A stretch of DNA of 64,000 nt from an uncultured Oscillospiraceae bacterium (GTDB lineage: Bacteria; Bacillota; Clostridia; Oscillospirales; Oscillospiraceae). A model generated the notes under the pieces. That model was not told where the DNA came from. It ran no database searches and worked only from the letters and a program-made list of their open reading frames with translations. Within the stretch, counting starts at the first letter, position 1. Each line of letters opens with the position of its first letter. A program made the position numbers and the translations under genes. Below are positions 63,848-64,000 of the stretch, one piece after another. The stretch covers positions 1 through 64,000 of the forward strand of contig CAJUOT010000006.1 in assembly GCA_910588135.1 (NCBI GenBank), read 5' to 3'.

Positions 63848-64000
63848 ATGCGGCAAACACAGACTTACAGCCTGAACCTGATCGACCCGGACGACACCTT
63901 TTCCCCCGACCCCATCAACCAGAACACCCAGAAGCTGGAGGACCAGCTCGCCGCCCTGGGCGGCGCGGACACCGCCCTGGACAGCCGGGTCACCGCGCTG
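63848..64000 (+). CDS. Partial ORF, phage-tail-like N-terminus
   Basis: The frame is open to the window edge (51 codons). AAGGAGG lies 11 nt upstream of ATG 63848; a TTG at 63845 in the same frame is another possible start. The peptide (SLNLIDPDDTFSPDPINQNT, then a heptad-like KLEDQLAALGG...SRVTAL) resembles the start of prophage tail-associated proteins in Firmicutes, with an N-terminal adaptor and coiled coil. This is a tentative reading; most of the gene is outside. Confidence 0.6.
   Translation, partial: MRQTQTYSLNLIDPDDTFSPDPINQNTQKLEDQLAALGGADTALDSRVTAL

Overview
The window is GC-rich (roughly 60-65% by eye) but gene order, ribosome-binding sites (GGAGG-type) and content are those of a spore-forming low-branching Firmicute: spoIIID, a SpoVB-like flippase, RqcP/HU/MazG, RNase M5, a bifunctional Rel and several S-layer-homology (SLH) surface proteins. 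This combination fits a high-GC member of the Clostridia, most likely Oscillospiraceae (Flavonifractor / Lawsonibacter / Intestinimonas-like); the genus is an inference. Two parS-like sites suggest that the segment is origin-proximal.

Layout. 1-4.1 kb: spoIIID, an XpaC-family membrane protein, typA/bipA and tRNA-Arg(CCU). 4.1-6.8 kb: a surface protein behind two tandem cyclic-di-GMP-I riboswitches. 7-14.6 kb: a sialic-acid-type catabolic cluster (NanA-like aldolase, YhcH family, CUT1 ABC transporter, AGE-family epimerase, SGNH esterase, DUF624 protein). 14.7-17.4 kb: a second surface protein, again behind two tandem c-di-GMP-I aptamers, with an AP2-domain gene upstream. 17.5-23.8 kb: nucleoside salvage (PNP, amidohydrolase), SpoVB-like flippase, MazG, HU, RqcP, then a DUF4430 protein with an ECF S component. 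24-25.9 kb: WG-repeat/SLH surface protein. 25.9-30.7 kb: a cobalamin-dependent methionine synthase module split over three overlapping genes. 30.9-36.7 kb: ATP-grasp protein, BirA-controlled bioY, a protein O-mannosyltransferase, a PHP phosphatase, RpiB. 36.8-42.2 kb: another SLH protein, then comEC-holA-rnmV. 42.3-53 kb: HAD hydrolase, an unrecognised Pro-rich protein, PcrA-type helicase, a small membrane protein with a TetR regulator, an FtsX-type ABC exporter with a huge heptad-repeat insert, and mntP behind a Mn2+ (yybP-ykoY) riboswitch. 53-57.5 kb: recJ and rel. 57.8-63.4 kb: a cassette of ATP-grasp ligase, Asp/Glu racemase and an atypical Mur ligase, then an XRE protein and canonical murE. 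63.4-63.8 kb: a tiny ORF with a converging antisense RNA that looks like a type I toxin-antitoxin locus. The window ends inside a phage-tail-like ORF.

The most interesting parts are (i) two paralogous surface-protein loci with tandem c-di-GMP-I aptamers and related upstream leader ORFs, (ii) the ligase/racemase/Mur-ligase cassette, whose Mur ligase lacks the DNPR specificity motif, and (iii) the candidate type I toxin-antitoxin module. Many promoters match sigma-A consensus with 17-bp spacers and are listed individually. All calls rest on reading the sequence; no database search was run.
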